DNA of 5,969 nt from Herminiimonas sp. (GCA_014377155.1 JACMQD010000025.1:1-5969); one strand, 5' to 3'. Positions 1 to 5,833 are shown, counted from the stretch's first letter. A program made the numbers and translations. Notes: a model not told the origin generated them from the sequence alone.

Positions 1-1976
1 GCGGCGTTCAGACCACGCGGCGTGGTGCGCACCACCTGGCTAGGCGGCAGTGCGACACCGCTTTTCAGGTTCGCATACATCATGTCCATCGCCTGAACGT
101 AATAGCGATGCAGCGGAACATAACGGTTGCCGAAGCCTGGGAAACCCAGGAAGGCATCGAAATGCTGGCCGTTGGTGACTTCGATGTAGGACAGCTTGCT
201 CTGGGCGCCTTCGACGATCTTGTTGACGCCGAAATAAGGACGCGACGAAAACGCCACCGGGATCAGCGTATCCGAACGACCATGCACGATAAGAGCCGGC
301 TTGCCGCGCAGATTGGCAGTCCGTACCGCTTCGCTGATGCCCTGCTGGACGCGCTTGGCATTGGCACTGGTGCCGATTGCCAGTTCACGCTGGCACAATG
401 CGCCGTCGATGTCGTAGTCCTTGAGGCCGGTGCTGACCGAAGTCGACAGGCTTTGCACAACGGCGCCGCCGACGCTGTTGTTATTGAACACCGCGATGGT
501 GCCGGTCGGCGGAACGCCGTTGCCAGTGGCAAACGAGGTCGGCAACGAGGCACTGGTTCCCGAGAAGCTGAGACCGCACAGGTTGTCCTTGACGCTGAAA
601 CGACCGTACGTGTTGCTGTACGTCATCGTGATAGCAGGCGTGGCGAAGGAATACATGGAGGCTTGCAAGTCGTTGCTTTCTGGCTGCCAGCCCGCTGCCA
701 CGAGTGCATTCATCGCGCTGGTGGCTTGTTCGGCTGTCGTGGTGCCAGTGATCAGTCCTTTATCCTTGAGAACCGTGCAACGTGCCGTCGCAACAGCCGG
801 TACGATCGACTGGAACGGGCCGGCGGCGAGGTTGGTCGACAAAGCGGCGCATGGCTGCAGCAGATTGGCCAGCGTGAAATAGTCGAACAGCGGTTTGCCG
901 CTGCCCACCAGCGTGGTGGCGCCGCGCTTGACGCTCAGACGATTGTCCGGGGCCAGTTGCACATGCGGCTCGGCCACGGCAATACCGGAAATCAGGCCTT
1001 GCGTATCCTGCTCGGCTGCAGCCAGGGCGGCACCGGCGCCATTGGAGACGCTCGAGGCGATCACGATGGTATTGGCCGGGGTGAATTTTTTCAGGCGCTT
1101 GGTGCCGTCTGCCGAGAGGTCGGCGAATCGTTCGTTGAGCATGTAATACGCGAACTCGATCGACTGCAAAGTCCACTTGCCCCAGTCCTTTTCAGGATTC
1201 TGCTGCGAGTGCGCGTGCTTGACCGCGAAACGGTTGGGTGTCGCCGCATTGAACGCGGCCAGTTCGGCAGCAGTCAATGGCGCAGTGAAATTAGATGCAC
1301 GGCCGGCGGCCGCAGCGGTCGAGCGTACGCCATTTTGCAGCGATACGGTATCTGCCTGCAGGTCATGGATGCCGCTACCGGTGCCCTTGTCGTTATAAGC
1401 CACCGCGCAGCCGTGCTTCAAACCCCATTCGCCGGAACTGCCGATGGCACCGTAGACGCCGCGCGAGCCGCTCGATGTGCCGGTGACGATGCATGGGCTG
1501 GCCGGATTGAACGACGCCGGGATCTGCACCATCATCGTGATGTTCTGGTTGCCGCTGCCGTCATCGGAATAAGCAATGTATTCCGTCCCGGCGATCTTGC
1601 CTTCGCCCAGAGTGTCATTGCCATTGGCGTCGACGTTCGGTCCGTACAGCGTGCCAAAGCCACCTGCGGCCGACGCGTCGACGATGGCGCGGTAATTGGT
1701 GTGGATCGCGGTGCGCCGCAGTTCGGTGGGCGTCGGACTGGCCGGCGCTGCAGGTGCCGGTGCAGCGCCGGCTGCCAGACCGGTCTTGCCCAGTCCGGCA
1801 GTCAGCAAGTCATCGCTGGCGCCATCGTACGTTGCGGTGGAAATCGTGCCCAGATAGGCCGGCTTCGCATTGAAGCTCTCCGGCGTCGCATCGCTGCCGC
1901 CGCAGCCCGCCACCAGCAGCGCGGCTGCGGTGATTGCCGACGCATAGGCGCCGGATTGAATTTTGGTGTTTTTCAT
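1..1976 (-). CDS. D-(-)-3-hydroxybutyrate oligomer hydrolase, predicted lipoprotein (3' end outside window)
   Basis: Hydrolyses soluble 3-hydroxybutyrate dimers and oligomers to monomer in poly(3-hydroxybutyrate) turnover. I read the frame by hand from ATG 1976-1974 to the left edge: 658 codons with no stop or frameshift. Residues 1-25 form a lipoprotein signal: Lys at 2 and 5, an Ala-rich core, and lipobox VAGC with Cys25. This suggests membrane anchoring facing the periplasm, an inference. An Ala/Pro-rich linker lies at about 68-83. Family hallmarks are the Ser-rich GTSSGSRGVYGA stretch (about 166-177), nucleophile motif SVSNG (Ser311), HGRSD (Asp569) and NGQHFDAF (His605), which give a Ser-Asp-His triad. 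Many family members have SVSNGGG; here it is SVSNGAG. The family usually has about 690-720 residues, so only a short C-terminal tail is missing. GAGGA (1985-1981) lies 4 nt before the ATG and supports this start. The gene is divergent from the two-component operon. Confidence 0.93.
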   Translation of the reverse strand, partial: MKNTKIQSGAYASAITAAALLVAGCGGSDATPESFNAKPAYLGTISTATYDGASDDLLTAGLGKTGLAAGAAPAPAAPASPTPTELRRTAIHTNYRAIVDASAAGGFGTLYGPNVDANGNDTLGEGKIAGTEYIAYSDDGSGNQNITMMVQIPASFNPASPCIVTGTSSGSRGVYGAIGSSGEWGLKHGCAVAYNDKGTGSGIHDLQADTVSLQNGVRSTAAAAGRASNFTAPLTAAELAAFNAATPNRFAVKHAHSQQNPEKDWGKWTLQSIEFAYYMLNERFADLSADGTKRLKKFTPANTIVIASSVSNGAGAALAAAEQDTQGLISGIAVAEPHVQLAPDNRLSVKRGATTLVGSGKPLFDYFTLANLLQPCAALSTNLAAGPFQSIVPAVATARCTVLKDKGLITGTTTAEQATSAMNALVAAGWQPESNDLQASMYSFATPAITMTYSNTYGRFSVKDNLCGLSFSGTSASLPTSFATGNGVPPTGTIAVFNNNSVGGAVVQSLSTSVSTGLKDYDIDGALCQRELAIGTSANAKRVQQGISEAVRTANLRGKPALIVHGRSDTLIPVAFSSRPYFGVNKIVEGAQSKLSYIEVTNGQHFDAFLGFPGFGNRYVPLHRYYVQAMDMMYANLKSGVALPPSQVVRTTPRGLNA

Positions 1977-2007
1977 GTCGTCCTCGATGCTCTTGTTATG
2001 GGAACTC

Positions 2008-2047
2008 TTCAGCGATGGCAACGCAGTGATGCACTGCCACTGCTGAA
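2008..2047 (-). promoter_or_regulatory. Long imperfect hairpin in the probable 5' leader of the oligomer hydrolase gene
   Basis: On the plus strand the left arm TTCAGCGATGGCA (2008-2020) faces the right arm TGCCACTGCTGAA (2035-2047) across a 14-nt loop. Of 13 positions, 11 are Watson-Crick pairs; as minus-strand RNA the other two are one A-C mismatch and one G-U wobble. An alternative nested pairing, GCAGTG/CACTGC (2023-2028 with 2032-2037), competes for the loop. The structure sits about 32-71 nt upstream of the hydrolase ATG. It could be an mRNA 5' stem-loop or an operator dyad. The pairing is seen directly; the function is inferred. Confidence 0.55.
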
Positions 2048-2054
2048 AAGTCCC

Positions 2055-2060
2055 GTTATA
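2055..2060 (-). promoter_or_regulatory. Candidate -10 element (TATAAC) for the oligomer hydrolase gene
   Basis: The minus strand reads TATAAC here, matching the sigma70 -10 consensus at five of six bases. Transcription would start near 2048, so the mRNA would begin almost exactly at the hairpin 2047-2008. No good -35 hexamer lies 16-18 nt upstream (about 2077-2084), so the promoter would be weak or activator-dependent. The call rests on a single hexamer. Confidence 0.3.
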
Positions 2061-2190
2061 GATACGTAGTTTTCTTTTATTGGGTACGGCTTGGATAGGG
2101 TGCGCGATCAGCATCTGGTTAGGGAAATGATCACGCTGCAAGGCTGTGTTCCTTTTTGAGGAGTTCTTCCAGGCATCCGCCAGCATAACC

Positions 2191-2221
2191 ATTGACGGCT
2201 TGGCAAAGTATTGGCGTCAAT
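2191..2221. repeat. Perfect inverted repeat ATTGACG-N17-CGTCAAT
   Basis: ATTGACG (2191-2197) and CGTCAAT (2215-2221) are exact reverse complements separated by 17 bp. The half-site centres are 24 bp apart, close to two helical turns plus a few bases. It lies in the divergent intergenic region, about 250 bp upstream of the first plausible ATGs of the kinase operon. A dimeric regulator site is the most natural reading. It is too widely spaced, and lacks a T-run, to be a terminator. Confidence 0.45.
2200..2216 (+). promoter_or_regulatory. Possible sigma54-type promoter element (GG-N10-GC)
   Basis: The segment TTGGCAAAGTATTGGCG has the invariant GG (2202-2203) and GC (2214-2215) at the exact -24/-12 spacing. 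By my count it matches 10 of the 14 defined bases of the sigma54 consensus; the mismatches are the CG after TGGCA, one T in the TTGC box and the last W. Transcription would start near 2227 and run towards the kinase. It lies wholly within the dyad 2191-2221. GG-N10-GC arises often by chance, so this is a weak call. Confidence 0.22.
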
Positions 2222-2231
2222 ACCGCATCGA

Positions 2232-2249
2232 TGTAGGGAATACCCTGCA
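2232..2249. promoter_or_regulatory. Operator-like palindrome TG-N-AGGG-N4-CCCT-N-CA
   Basis: The sequence TGTAGGGAATACCCTGCA has dyad symmetry with arms TGnAGGG and CCCTnCA around a 4-bp AATA centre; 6 of 7 arm positions are complementary. The size and symmetry fit a site for a dimeric helix-turn-helix regulator, including the LuxR/NarL-type DNA-binding domain encoded downstream. A related half, TAGGGAAAT, is at 2120. The symmetry is seen; the binding protein is unknown. Confidence 0.4.
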
Positions 2250-2358
2250 CTGGCTGTTGTCTACTCCACAATCCGGCTATCCTCCTGCATTTCATTAAAG
2301 CATTGCCCTGTACTCAAAGGTCGGTTACTCTTTTTGAAAGTTCATTTGCAAGGATTTC

Positions 2359-2478
2359 ATGCCGTTGCAGCCGACGAGCAAGCGGCTCCCGGCGCGAACC
2401 AAAAGACAAGGGCATGACCCTGCAATTCTGGAGACAACCATGACAATCCATCCGCTACCGTCGATGCAATGCCTGTAA
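2359..2478 (+). CDS. Small ORF (39 aa) with Shine-Dalgarno, overlapping the kinase start
   Basis: ATG 2359 follows AAGGA (2350-2354) after 4 nt. A second in-frame ATG at 2440 follows GGAG (2430-2433) after 6 nt. Both read to TAA 2476-2478 and overlap the kinase ATG (2469) by 10 nt in another frame. The long form has 39 residues with a basic N-terminal half (Lys/Arg at 8, 9, 13, 15, 16); the short form has 12 residues. I recognise no family. It could be a leader ORF that passes ribosomes to the kinase start, which has no Shine-Dalgarno sequence of its own. Otherwise it may be the true N-terminus of the kinase, separated by a one-base indel near 2465-2478. The coding status is unproven. Confidence 0.35.
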   Translation: MPLQPTSKRLPARTKRQGHDPAILETTMTIHPLPSMQCL

Positions 2479-3722
2479 TCGCCGCCTTGCAAAACACCAC
2501 GCCGGCCGATATCGATTCGACGTTGAAGCCGATGGAGTATGAGGCCATTTTCGACAATGCGATGGTCGGTATCGTCTATTCCATCGATCGCAACATCATT
2601 CGCTGCAACCGATGTTTTGAAGAACTGTTCGGCTACGGCCCGGGCGAGCTGAACGGTCGTAGCCTGCGCGTGCTGTACCGCAGCGACGACGAATCGGAGG
2701 CCATCGGCCGCGTCGGCTATCAACTCATGACCCGCAACGGCACCTACGAAGACGAACGTTTCATGGTCTGCAAGAACGGCAAGCCCTTGTGGATAAAGTG
2801 GTCGGGCCGCGCGCTTGACCGGCACGACCCGATCAAGGGCGCGCTGTGGACCTGTGTCGATATTTCGCGCCGCAAGAGCGCCGAAGAATCACTCCATTTC
2901 GCTTATGAGGAACTAGAGCGCAAGGTACTGGAGCGCACTGCCGACCTGCAGCGCATGAACGAAGCGCTGGCGGCCGAAAACGAGCGCCGCAAACGCAGCG
3001 AGGAGCTGGCGCGCATCCGCCAAAGCGAACTGGCGCGCATGTCGCGCATCTCGACCATGGGCGAAATGGCAACCACCCTGGCGCACCAGATGGGCCAGCC
3101 GCTCAGTTCGACCTTGAACTACCTGCACGGGTGCCTGTTACGCATGCACAGCGGCCAGTTCGAACAGGAAGCGATCATCACTGCGATCGAGCATGCGATC
3201 CTGCATACCCAACAGGCCGGCGAAATCATTCAGCATGTGCGCCAGTTCGTACGCAAGCATGAACCCGAGCGGCTCGCCTTGCAAAATCTGAATCAGCACC
3301 TGGTGCATTGCATCGGCTTTCTGCAATTCGAGCTCAATGGCGAAGAAGTCGTGGTCGAGATGGCGTTGCAAAACGATTTGCCACCGGTTGCCTTCGACCG
3401 GATCGAAATCGAACAGGTCATGCTCAACCTCCTCAAGAATGCCATCGAAGCGATGCACAGCATCGCGCCGGAGTCGCGCCGCATCCGCATCACCTCGCGT
3501 CGTCGCGGTGCCTTCGTCTATGTCGACGTCTGCGATTCGGGTCCGGGCGTATCGATGGAACTGCGGCAAAAAATATTCGAACCGTTCTTTACTACCAAAA
3601 ACGATGGCATCGGATTCGGCCTGGCGATCTGCCGTTCGATCATGGAGTCGCACGGCGGCAAGCTCAGGCTGAGCCGAACCGCCCGGGGCGGCACCACATT
3701 CACCTTCGGATTACCGGCATGA
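2469..3722 (+). CDS. Soluble PAS-domain sensor histidine kinase, FixL/TodS-like
   Basis: A sensor kinase of 417 aa that should autophosphorylate on His and pass phosphate to the regulator encoded next. No membrane segment is visible, so it is cytoplasmic. In order: PAS domain with PAC end (about 23-135, ending in DISRRKSAEE), a charged coiled coil (about 136-190), a HisKA helix with phosphoacceptor His206 in LAHQMGQPL, and a HATPase_c domain with N-box NLLKNAIEAM (320-329), G1 DSGPG (356-360), F-box FEPFFTTK (370-377) and G2 GIGFGL (380-385). The H-box resembles FixL (AHELNQPL), but the acidic residue after His is Gln207. The PAS ligand cannot be named; I saw no clear heme-binding His. ATG 2469 is the only standard start after the in-frame stop at 2415, apart from internal Met22, yet it has no Shine-Dalgarno sequence. 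Translation is probably coupled to the preceding small ORF. Its stop overlaps the next start as ATGA. Confidence 0.92.
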   Translation: MPVIAALQNTTPADIDSTLKPMEYEAIFDNAMVGIVYSIDRNIIRCNRCFEELFGYGPGELNGRSLRVLYRSDDESEAIGRVGYQLMTRNGTYEDERFMVCKNGKPLWIKWSGRALDRHDPIKGALWTCVDISRRKSAEESLHFAYEELERKVLERTADLQRMNEALAAENERRKRSEELARIRQSELARMSRISTMGEMATTLAHQMGQPLSSTLNYLHGCLLRMHSGQFEQEAIITAIEHAILHTQQAGEIIQHVRQFVRKHEPERLALQNLNQHLVHCIGFLQFELNGEEVVVEMALQNDLPPVAFDRIEIEQVMLNLLKNAIEAMHSIAPESRRIRITSRRRGAFVYVDVCDSGPGVSMELRQKIFEPFFTTKNDGIGFGLAICRSIMESHGGKLRLSRTARGGTTFTFGLPA

Positions 3723-4354
3723 GCACGCCAACACTGCCAACGCAAACCGTTTTTATCGTCGACGACGAACAATCCGTACGCGAATCGCTGACCTGGCTGC
3801 TTAATTCGATCCAGTTGCCGGTGCAGTGCTTCGAGTCGGCAGCGGCGTTCCTGGCAGGCTATCCGCGCCATGCACGTGGCTGCCTCATCCTCGACGTCAG
3901 GATGCCCGGCATGAGCGGCATGGAGCTGCTGGAAGTGCTCGATGGCGAAGGGGTTTTCCTGCCGATTATTTTCTTGTCCGCGCATGGCGACATACCGATG
4001 GCGACCGAGGCGATGCGCAAGGGTGCAATCGATTTTCTGTCGAAACCCTATAACAACGAGTTGTTCTTGCGCCGCGTGCGCCAGGCGCTGACCCTGGACG
4101 CGCAGCAGTGGCAAGTGCGCGAACGCCGCGCCTGCCTGATCCGTACGTTTTCGGCACTAACCAGACGCGAGCAACAATTGCTGGACCTGATCATCCTCGG
4201 ATCGAGCAACAAGGAAATCGCGCGCGACCTGGCGATTTCGATCAAGACCGTCGAAGCCCATCGGGCGCGACTGGTACGCAAGCTGGAAGTGAAATCACTG
4301 GCGGAACTGGTACAGCTGGCCATCGAGCATCGGCAAAATAGCGTGGCGGCGTGA
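3719..4354 (+). CDS. FixJ/NarL-type response regulator (REC + LuxR HTH)
   Basis: A DNA-binding response regulator of 211 aa and the likely partner of the upstream kinase. The receiver domain (about 10-124) has the acidic pair Asp15/Asp16, phosphoacceptor Asp59 in LILDVRMPG, Ser87 in FLSAH and Lys109 in FLSKPY. The C-terminal LuxR/GerE helix-turn-helix (about 145-205) begins LTRREQQLL and contains NKEIARDLAISIKTVEAHR, typical of FixJ, TodT and StyR relatives. The length matches the roughly 200-215 residues usual for FixJ. ATG 3719 overlaps the kinase TGA in an ATGA, so the two are translationally coupled in one operon. The frame stays open far upstream inside the kinase gene, but homology begins at MSTPTLP, so the start is 3719. 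Targets cannot be read from the sequence; the divergent oligomer hydrolase and the operon itself are the nearest candidates. Confidence 0.94.
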   Translation: MSTPTLPTQTVFIVDDEQSVRESLTWLLNSIQLPVQCFESAAAFLAGYPRHARGCLILDVRMPGMSGMELLEVLDGEGVFLPIIFLSAHGDIPMATEAMRKGAIDFLSKPYNNELFLRRVRQALTLDAQQWQVRERRACLIRTFSALTRREQQLLDLIILGSSNKEIARDLAISIKTVEAHRARLVRKLEVKSLAELVQLAIEHRQNSVAA

Positions 4355-4397
4355 GGGCGCCGCATCTGGCAGAATTTCAGGTAAGAATGTTATCGAT

Positions 4398-4437
4398 GCG
4401 CGAACATGCCGGTTTTCGCGCGGCTAACGTTTTTAGC
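4398..4437. terminator. Weak hairpin pair in the convergent spacer, possible terminator
   Basis: Between the regulator stop (4354) and the transporter stop (4450) lie two small inverted repeats: GCGCGAA (4398-4404) with TTCGCGC (4415-4421), and GCTAA (4423-4427) with TTAGC (4433-4437). T-rich runs occur within the second hairpin (4430-4434) and again at 4447-4451. Neither stem is followed at once by a clean T-run, so it is not a textbook intrinsic terminator in either direction. The position between convergent genes makes a terminator role plausible. A 9-bp direct repeat, TTATCGATG, occurs at 4390 and 4450. Confidence 0.3.
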
Positions 4438-4449
4438 GATATTGCGTTT

Positions 4450-5753
4450 TTATCGATGTTGCGTTTCGAATCGACGCAGCAGGTTGGCGGTACGACTGGG
4501 CCAGCCTATCGGCCCGAACCAAGCGCCGCCGGCAACCGATGAGGCATTGACCAATCCGTACATGACAAGCGCCACCGCTTGCGCGAAGAAGATCATCGTC
4601 AGTCCGCCGCCCCATCGCAGCGCAAGCCATCCACCGATTCCGGCGAAGCTCAGGCGCACGACATTTCCCATGACCGGCCACATCAAGCGTCCCGCGCCTT
4701 GCGATGCGAAATACAGCAGCAACCCGAGACCGAAGAATCCATATACCGGACCTACCGGACCTACTGTACGCAGATACACCGATCCGGATGCAATCATGGC
4801 GGGATCACTGTTGAACAGCGATAGCCATGCGCCGGGAAAAAAAGCCGTCCACAAACCGATGAGCTCGGTGACAGCGAACGAAATGCCTGCGCCGATCCAC
4901 GTTGCTTTCAATGCCCGCTCGTTGCGGCCGGCACCGATGCAGGTGCCGACCATCGCCACCAGTGGCCCACCAAGGCCGAATACCAGCGGCACCACAGGTA
5001 GGCGATCAATGCAATCGCGCCGAGGAAATAATACAACAGCAGCGCGATTGCGCCACCGGCAATGCCAAATGGCGGAATTGGCCCCCATCCAAAGATGAGT
5101 ATGGGAGAAAGGGGAATCAGGAATACCGTATCGACGCACGTGACGATAGCCGGAACCGACATATTGCCGGTACCGCGAATCACCGACGATAACGCATTGA
5201 ACAGCCAAATCAGCGTCGCCCCTGCAAATGCCCATGTCGAATAGGTCAATGCTGCATCGAGTGCACCGGCACCGCCGCCCATTTCGCTGTAGAGCCACCG
5301 ACCACCAGACAACACCGCCAGCGTAAACATGGCGCCGAAGCCGATGGAAACCAGTAGTGCATGCATCACCAGCGCATCGGCCTGGTCACGCCGCTGGGCG
5401 CCCAGCGCCCGGGCAATCGCCGATGCGATACCGCCGCCGATGGCGCCGGCCGACATCATCTGCATACCATTACGACCGGGAACCCCAGCGCCATGCCGGC
5501 TAGCGCATCGGTGCCGAGCTTGCCGACGAAGTACGTTTCAATCAGGCCTAACCGCAGCTTGCGCCACCATGACCAGTACATTCGGCGCGCCCAGTCTGAG
5601 CAAGGTAGTCGCAATCGGTGCTTCGAGCAGTAAATGGGTACGTGCATCCATCGACCCCGGCGCGGTGGTCGATCCTGCCAGGGTGTAGGCTTGCTTTTTT
5701 GGGTCTGCTGCAGAGTGGGTAGGCATTTGCGTACTTGCTCTAAAAGGATGCAT
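4450..5753 (-). pseudogene. MATE-family efflux transporter, broken by two frameshifts and an internal deletion
   Basis: Pieces of one NorM/DinF-like cation-coupled exporter lie in order in two frames. Segment 1 (5753-5550): N-terminus and the first part of TM1 (LLRLGAPNVLVMVAQAAV). Segment 2 (5548-5468): GLIETYFVGKLGTDALAG to PVVM, after one extra base at 5549. Segment 3 (5465-4992): QMMSAGAIGGG through TM3-6, after a one-base loss at 5466-5467. Segment 4 (4992-4450): PLVFGLGGPLVAMVGTCIGAG to the C-terminus. Comparing the two pseudo-symmetric MATE halves, the loop after TM6, TM7 and the start of TM8 are missing between segments 3 and 4. I estimate 70-80 residues lost, and the frame change requires 3n+1 bases. 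Segment 4 also carries a 9-bp duplication (VGPVGPVYGFF). The start may be ATG 5753 or 5726; neither has a strong Shine-Dalgarno sequence. No functional protein is expected. Sequencing error could explain the one-base shifts but not the deletion. Confidence 0.85.
4744..4764. repeat. 9-bp tandem repeat inside the MATE pseudogene
   Basis: On the plus strand TACCGGACC occurs twice in tandem (4744-4752 and 4753-4761), followed by a partial TAC. On the coding strand this repeats Gly-Pro-Val, giving TVGPVGPVYGFF where MATE relatives normally have a single GP(V/F)YGFFGLG. It looks like an in-frame replication-slippage duplication. Confidence 0.7.
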
Positions 5754-5778
5754 GGCGTATTGCGCGACGCCGCCGGCC

Positions 5779-5809
5779 GCACTGTCGAGCGCAATGCATT
5801 GGACAGTGC
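5779..5809. repeat. Dyad between kup and the MATE pseudogene: GCACTGTC-N15-GACAGTGC enclosing a palindrome
   Basis: GCACTGTC (5779-5786) and GACAGTGC (5802-5809) are perfect reverse complements. The 15-nt interval contains most of the 10-bp palindrome CAATGCATTG (5792-5801). It lies 25-55 nt after the kup stop and 26-56 nt upstream of ATG 5753. It could be a kup terminator stem, but no T-run follows on the minus strand. It could equally be an operator for the transporter gene. The pairing is certain; the role is not. Confidence 0.45.
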
Positions 5810-5833
5810 CTCTAGCAAAGGGGTGTAGCCGGT

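Larger units (their letters stand above)
1977..2439. other. Divergent intergenic region between the oligomer hydrolase and the two-component operon
   Basis: About 460 bp separate the two start regions. It is visibly richer in A and T than the flanking genes, and I found no convincing gene in it apart from the small ORF that begins at 2359. It holds the hairpin 2008-2047, the TATAAC element, the perfect dyad 2191-2221 and the palindrome 2232-2249. The word TAGGG occurs three times on the plus strand (2096, 2120, 2234). ATACGTAG (2062-2069) differs at one base from GTAMGTAG, which I recall as a FixJ-selected site. Weak sigma70-like hexamers (TTGCCC at 2303, TTGAAA at 2334) precede the kinase but have poor -10 partners. 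Confidence 0.6.

Noticed and set aside
108..2069. Long plus-strand open frame of 653 codons
   Set aside because: It is the exact antisense register of the oligomer hydrolase gene. Its protein is Arg/Gly/Ala/Gln-rich without recognisable domains, whereas the minus strand gives a full family match with catalytic motifs and a ribosome site.
2106..2132. Inverted repeat GATCA/TGATC with a 17-bp spacer
   Set aside because: Only five base pairs with imperfect extension; expected by chance in several hundred bases.
2211..2417. Plus-strand frame of 68 codons starting at TTG in the intergenic region
   Set aside because: It has a non-ATG start within the dyad 2191-2221, no Shine-Dalgarno sequence and no recognisable protein features. 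The 2359-2478 frame is better supported there.
2325..2825. Minus-strand open frame of 166 codons extending into the intergenic region
   Set aside because: Most of it is antisense to the PAS domain of the kinase. No ribosome site or recognisable family was seen.
3308..3718. N-terminal extension of the response regulator frame inside the kinase gene
   Set aside because: The extension overlaps the kinase ATPase domain in another frame and reads as Arg/His-rich nonsense. The FixJ-like domain begins at ATG 3719 with a standard ATGA overlap.
4406..5098. Plus-strand open frame of 230 codons
   Set aside because: It lies antisense to the MATE remnant and has low-complexity Pro/Arg/Ser-rich content. 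The minus strand carries clear transporter sequence.
4450..5298. A complete 282-residue MATE-like protein starting at 5298
   Set aside because: Its first 90 or so residues are out-of-frame sequence over TM4-6 of the real gene. Only the part from about 4992 down is transporter, so it is a fragment of the pseudogene.
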